Shown: one piece after another, positions 5,413-7,343 of the stretch
Layout of the letters: each line of letters opens with the position of its first letter
Position numbering within the stretch: position 1 is the stretch's first letter
Assembly: GCA_030671225.1 (NCBI GenBank)
Contig: DAOVAE010000051.1
Location: forward strand, 1 to 7,343
Direction of reading: 5' to 3'
From: Desulfobacteraceae bacterium
Lineage (GTDB): Bacteria > Desulfobacterota > Desulfobacteria > Desulfobacterales > UBA11574
Length of the DNA: 7,343 bases
Notes under the pieces: model-generated
What the model saw: only the letters and a program-made list of their open reading frames with translations
Told to the model about the DNA's origin: nothing
The model's database searches: none
Position numbers and translations under genes: made by a program

Positions 5413-6084
5413 ATGACTTTTTCGAGTGATTTTCCCGAAAGATGTAAGCAATGTGCGAAATCAACTGGACCGATACTTAATAGGAAGTGCAGGTTATGCC
5501 AGGAATTAGAATTTGATGAGTGTGTCTTATGTGATCTTAACAGACTTGCACAAAATCCTCTCGACTTCAAGTGTCATGCTCACCAGCCCATTTTGGCCAT
5601 AACAAATTCATCAGAAATCAAAACACCTGATTTCTCTGGCGGTCTCAATAAAATTAATCGCCAAAAATCTTTTTTGAAATATTTACGATCTGATAAAATT
5701 AAATACAAAAAAGCATTGGCTTTGCAAAAATTGGAACGTGATCCAGATGGTGTGTATGTGGAACTTAAATACCATTTTGTTTGGAATGTTATTAATAGAA
5801 GGCCCGTTTTTCATCTAACCGATGATATTTTTAATGACATTTATGACACTTTTTTAAGATGTAGTGAGTTGGTTGGAGGATTTGTAAATCTACTTTGGCT
5901 GGCCTCAGACCATTTACATTTATATGTGGAATCAGATGGAGAGCTTTCTGTAGAAAAAATGGTTCAAGAAATTAAAGAATATTCGAAAAATTCCATATTT
6001 ACCGATTTGACTGCTATTAAAGAAAAAGTTGGTACGGAAAATATTATTTGGGACGAGTCTTACTATTCAGAAACTATTGGTTGA
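5413..6084 (+). CDS. Cys-rich Y1/HUH transposase-like protein lacking the usual tyrosine helix, 223 aa
   Basis: The C-terminal half (about 117-223) resembles the Y1 transposase fold of IS200/IS605 and REP-associated TnpA proteins: a YHFVWNVINRRPVF strand, DHLHLYVE with the HUH histidines His167 and His169, an EIKEYSKNSIF helix, and WDESYYSETIG. In that family the nucleophilic tyrosine lies in a helix after the YxxTVG segment; here TGA follows SETIG directly, and no frame downstream offers the helix. The N-terminus has a metal-binding-like cluster, Cys11/14, Cys26/29, Cys37/40, Cys54 and His55/57. Residues about 60-115 form a charged linker ending in KALALQKLERDPDG. The start is the first ATG; its ribosome binding site is weak (AAAAAGAAAA). 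Composition is AT-rich compared with the element to its left. It may be a domesticated, nuclease-dead or alternative-tyrosine relative; a nearby Tyr (YY in DESYYSE) could be tested as nucleophile. Confidence 0.75.
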   Translation: MTFSSDFPERCKQCAKSTGPILNRKCRLCQELEFDECVLCDLNRLAQNPLDFKCHAHQPILAITNSSEIKTPDFSGGLNKINRQKSFLKYLRSDKIKYKKALALQKLERDPDGVYVELKYHFVWNVINRRPVFHLTDDIFNDIYDTFLRCSELVGGFVNLLWLASDHLHLYVESDGELSVEKMVQEIKEYSKNSIFTDLTAIKEKVGTENIIWDESYYSETIG

Positions 6085-6098
6085 AAGAAAACCGAATT

Positions 6099-6617
6099 AT
6101 GAAAGTGTCCGAGTTTAAAGCAAGGTTAAAACTGCTAAAAAAAGAAGAGTTGATAAAACATTTGGCTTCTTTGTATCAAAACTTTGGTAATGTTAAAGAT
6201 TACTTTATATCGACATTAAATCCGGATGAAGAAAAAAATACTCAGCTGAAATATAAGACAGCCATCCAAAATGAGTTTTTCCCAAAAAGAGGACATGGGA
6301 AAGCAAGACTTTCAATAGCAAAAAAAGCTATTTCAGATTTTAAAAAAATATCTAGTTCTCCTGAGCTTATTTGTGACTTGATGCTTTTTTATGTTGAGCA
6401 AGGGGTCGAGTTTACAAATGAGTATGGAGACATTAACGAGCAGTTCTATATCAGTATGGAAGATATGTATGATCGAGCATTAAAATTAATGGGAAAAAAC
6501 GATTTAATGAAAGCGTTCAAAAAAAGATGTCTTCAGGTAGTTGTGGATACAGATGATATTGGATGGGGTTTTCACGACACCCTCGCAGATTTGTATTATG
6601 AGTATTTTAAAATCTGA
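6099..6617 (+). CDS. DUF6155 family protein, 172 aa
   Basis: The N-terminus MKVSEFKARLKLLKKEELIK and the run FFPKRGHGKARLSIAKKAIS, the LMLFYVEQGVEFTNEYGD segment and the end GWGFHDTLADLYYEYF fit what I remember of DUF6155, a small, mostly helical cytosolic family without a known function. No signal peptide or membrane span is seen. I chose the ATG at 6099, where the family-like N-terminus starts; an earlier ATG at 6048 would add 17 residues overlapping the upstream gene and lacks support. The ribosome binding site is weak (GAAAGAAAA). The gene starts 14 bases after the HUH-like gene stops and is probably co-transcribed with it. Whether the pairing is functional is unknown. Confidence 0.75.
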   Translation: MKVSEFKARLKLLKKEELIKHLASLYQNFGNVKDYFISTLNPDEEKNTQLKYKTAIQNEFFPKRGHGKARLSIAKKAISDFKKISSSPELICDLMLFYVEQGVEFTNEYGDINEQFYISMEDMYDRALKLMGKNDLMKAFKKRCLQVVVDTDDIGWGFHDTLADLYYEYFKI

Positions 6618-6700
6618 AAATAATTATTCGAGGTAAGCTTAACAACCGACTAAATGATTAAGGAGTTGAAAAGGCTACTATCTTTTCAGCATTGGATAAA

Positions 6701-6729
6701 TTGACAATACGATACACTATATGTAATCT
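6701..6729 (+). promoter_or_regulatory. Promoter-like sequence with no evident gene downstream
   Basis: A perfect TTGACA (6701-6706), a 17-base spacer and TAATCT (6724-6729). No open frame of note follows on the plus strand, so if it is used it would make a non-coding transcript across the GC-richer hairpin region. The -10 is only a partial match. Confidence 0.25.
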
Positions 6730-6924
6730 CAGGAAATTCAAGGTGCCTGCTGTTTGAAAAATTTAAAGACCAATATTTTTATGATTTACGAAATAAATCT
6801 TTAATTTAACAGTTAAATTGAATAGTTGCGTTTGAGGCCCTAAGCCTTAAACGGGAAAACGGATTGAAGGGGAAGTAAAAACAGTCGGGTAGCCGGGGAT
6901 TGTCACCAACCCCCAGCCCCCTAA

Positions 6925-6959
6925 GAACCGTGTAAGCAAGTTTCCCTGCGCACTGGCTC
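6925..6959 (+). other. Degenerate hairpin resembling a group II intron-associated stem
   Basis: GAACCGTG at one side and CACTGGCTC at the other can pair imperfectly around a TTTCCC loop, after a C-rich run (CCCCCAGCCCCC, 6910-6921). Similar GAACCGT...CGGCTC stems are familiar next to group II intron reverse transcriptase genes, but no reverse transcriptase is present and the pairing has several mismatches. It could be a remnant, or unrelated. Confidence 0.22.
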
Positions 6960-7163
6960 AAGCACTTCAAAAGGCCAATTCGTGTATGAAATGAGCCAGG
7001 AAAAAAGCACTGATCCGGCAATATATGAAAGAGTGCAATTTATGAGGTATTTCGGAGGTAAAAAGAACGTCATGATATAATGATCGTATTGAATACTTTA
7101 CCGGTCATGGCAAACAAGAAATAATGCATAATCGGTCATTGAGGCTGCCATTTCCGAGGCAGA

Positions 7164-7343
7164 TCAACCAACGGGGCTGAAGAGACCGTAAACCTGAGGA
7201 ACAGACCGCGTTACAACATGGCCATTAATATCAAGAGATATATCCAGAATAAGACAAAGTCTGTAATCCTCTCCACAGGCGGAAGGAATGTGATTTAAAG
7301 CCAGATTAAAACTGTCATCGAAGAGAATTAGTTTTTTCCTCAT
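7164..7343 (-). CDS. Short open frame entering from the right edge, unrecognised
   Basis: On the minus strand the frame runs from an ATG (or internal codon) exactly at the window edge to TGA at 7166-7164, 59 codons, with segments such as LILFDDSFNLALNHIPSACG and LCLILDISLDINGHVV. The alternating hydrophobic pattern looks protein-like, but I cannot name a family. If it continues beyond the window it is the C-terminal end of a larger gene; otherwise it may be a fragment. A small hairpin (CTGCC/GGCAG, 7145-7162) just past the stop lacks a T tract. Confidence 0.35.
   Translation of the reverse strand: MRKKLILFDDSFNLALNHIPSACGEDYRLCLILDISLDINGHVVTRSVPQVYGLFSPVG

Larger units (their letters stand above)
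6618..7163 (+). other. Intergenic stretch without a convincing gene
   Basis: I find no protein-like reading frame here on either strand. It contains a short AT-rich hairpin (TGAAAAG/CTTTTCA, 6667-6688) without a T tract, a promoter-like sequence (6701-6729) with no gene after it, and a GC-richer patch (about 6830-7000) with a degenerate hairpin. The 71-codon minus-strand frame at 6806-7021 has the composition of a chance reading across that patch. The region may be the remains of a mobile element. Confidence 0.5.

Noticed and set aside
6048..6098. Longer start for the DUF6155 gene
   Set aside because: The added 17 residues overlap the upstream coding region and do not resemble the family N-terminus, which begins at the ATG at 6099.
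6806..7021. 71-codon minus-strand open frame
   Set aside because: No family resemblance and no ribosome binding site; it crosses the C-rich hairpin patch and looks like a chance frame.

Overview
The window reads as a stack of nested mobile DNA followed by a more AT-rich tail. The families present (an IS91-type transposase with an accessory tyrosine integrase, a large serine recombinase with small partner genes, DUF6155, a HUH-like protein) are common in Desulfobacterota/Deltaproteobacteria and other Gram-negatives. That assignment is inference; nothing here fixes the taxon.

Layout. (1) Positions 1 to about 5330, minus strand: an IS91-family element with two overlapping genes, a tyrosine integrase followed by a Y2 HUH transposase. 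It is dead three times over: a frameshift in a 9-A tract near the integrase start, a large insertion in the integrase two codons before its catalytic tyrosine, and a one-base frameshift in the transposase. Its transposase end lies beyond position 1. (2) Positions about 1112 to 4519 are that insertion, a 3408-bp serine-recombinase element. Minus-strand order is DUF5372 gene, HTH protein, 98-residue protein, 679-residue serine recombinase. The last three form an ATGA-coupled operon. A 4-bp TGGT is shared by the two junctions; removing the element with one copy restores an uninterrupted integrase reading frame through its Tyr motif.

(3) The main discovery concerns the DUF5372 gene. In the integrated state it has no start codon, because its open frame runs straight into the junction. 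The opposite end of the element, just after the recombinase gene, carries an orphan ribosome binding site, an ATG and a few codons. If the two ends are joined as in an excised circle with one TGGT, this start fuses in frame to the DUF5372 body and gives a complete 106-residue protein. The gene would then be the fourth cistron behind the recombinase, which suggests a protein made only from the circle or from tandem copies. A canonical A_AAA_AAG slippery heptamer at the end of the HTH gene could also fuse that protein to the 98-residue protein by a -1 frameshift. Four TGC(C/G)GCA boxes, one inside the promoter spacer, look like operator sites.

(4) Positions 5413 to 6617, plus strand: an AT-rich gene pair, a Cys-rich Y1/HUH transposase-like protein that stops before the usual catalytic-tyrosine helix, and a DUF6155 protein. 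(5) Positions 6618 to 7343 hold little: weak promoter-like and hairpin sequences, and a 59-codon open frame reading in from the right edge.
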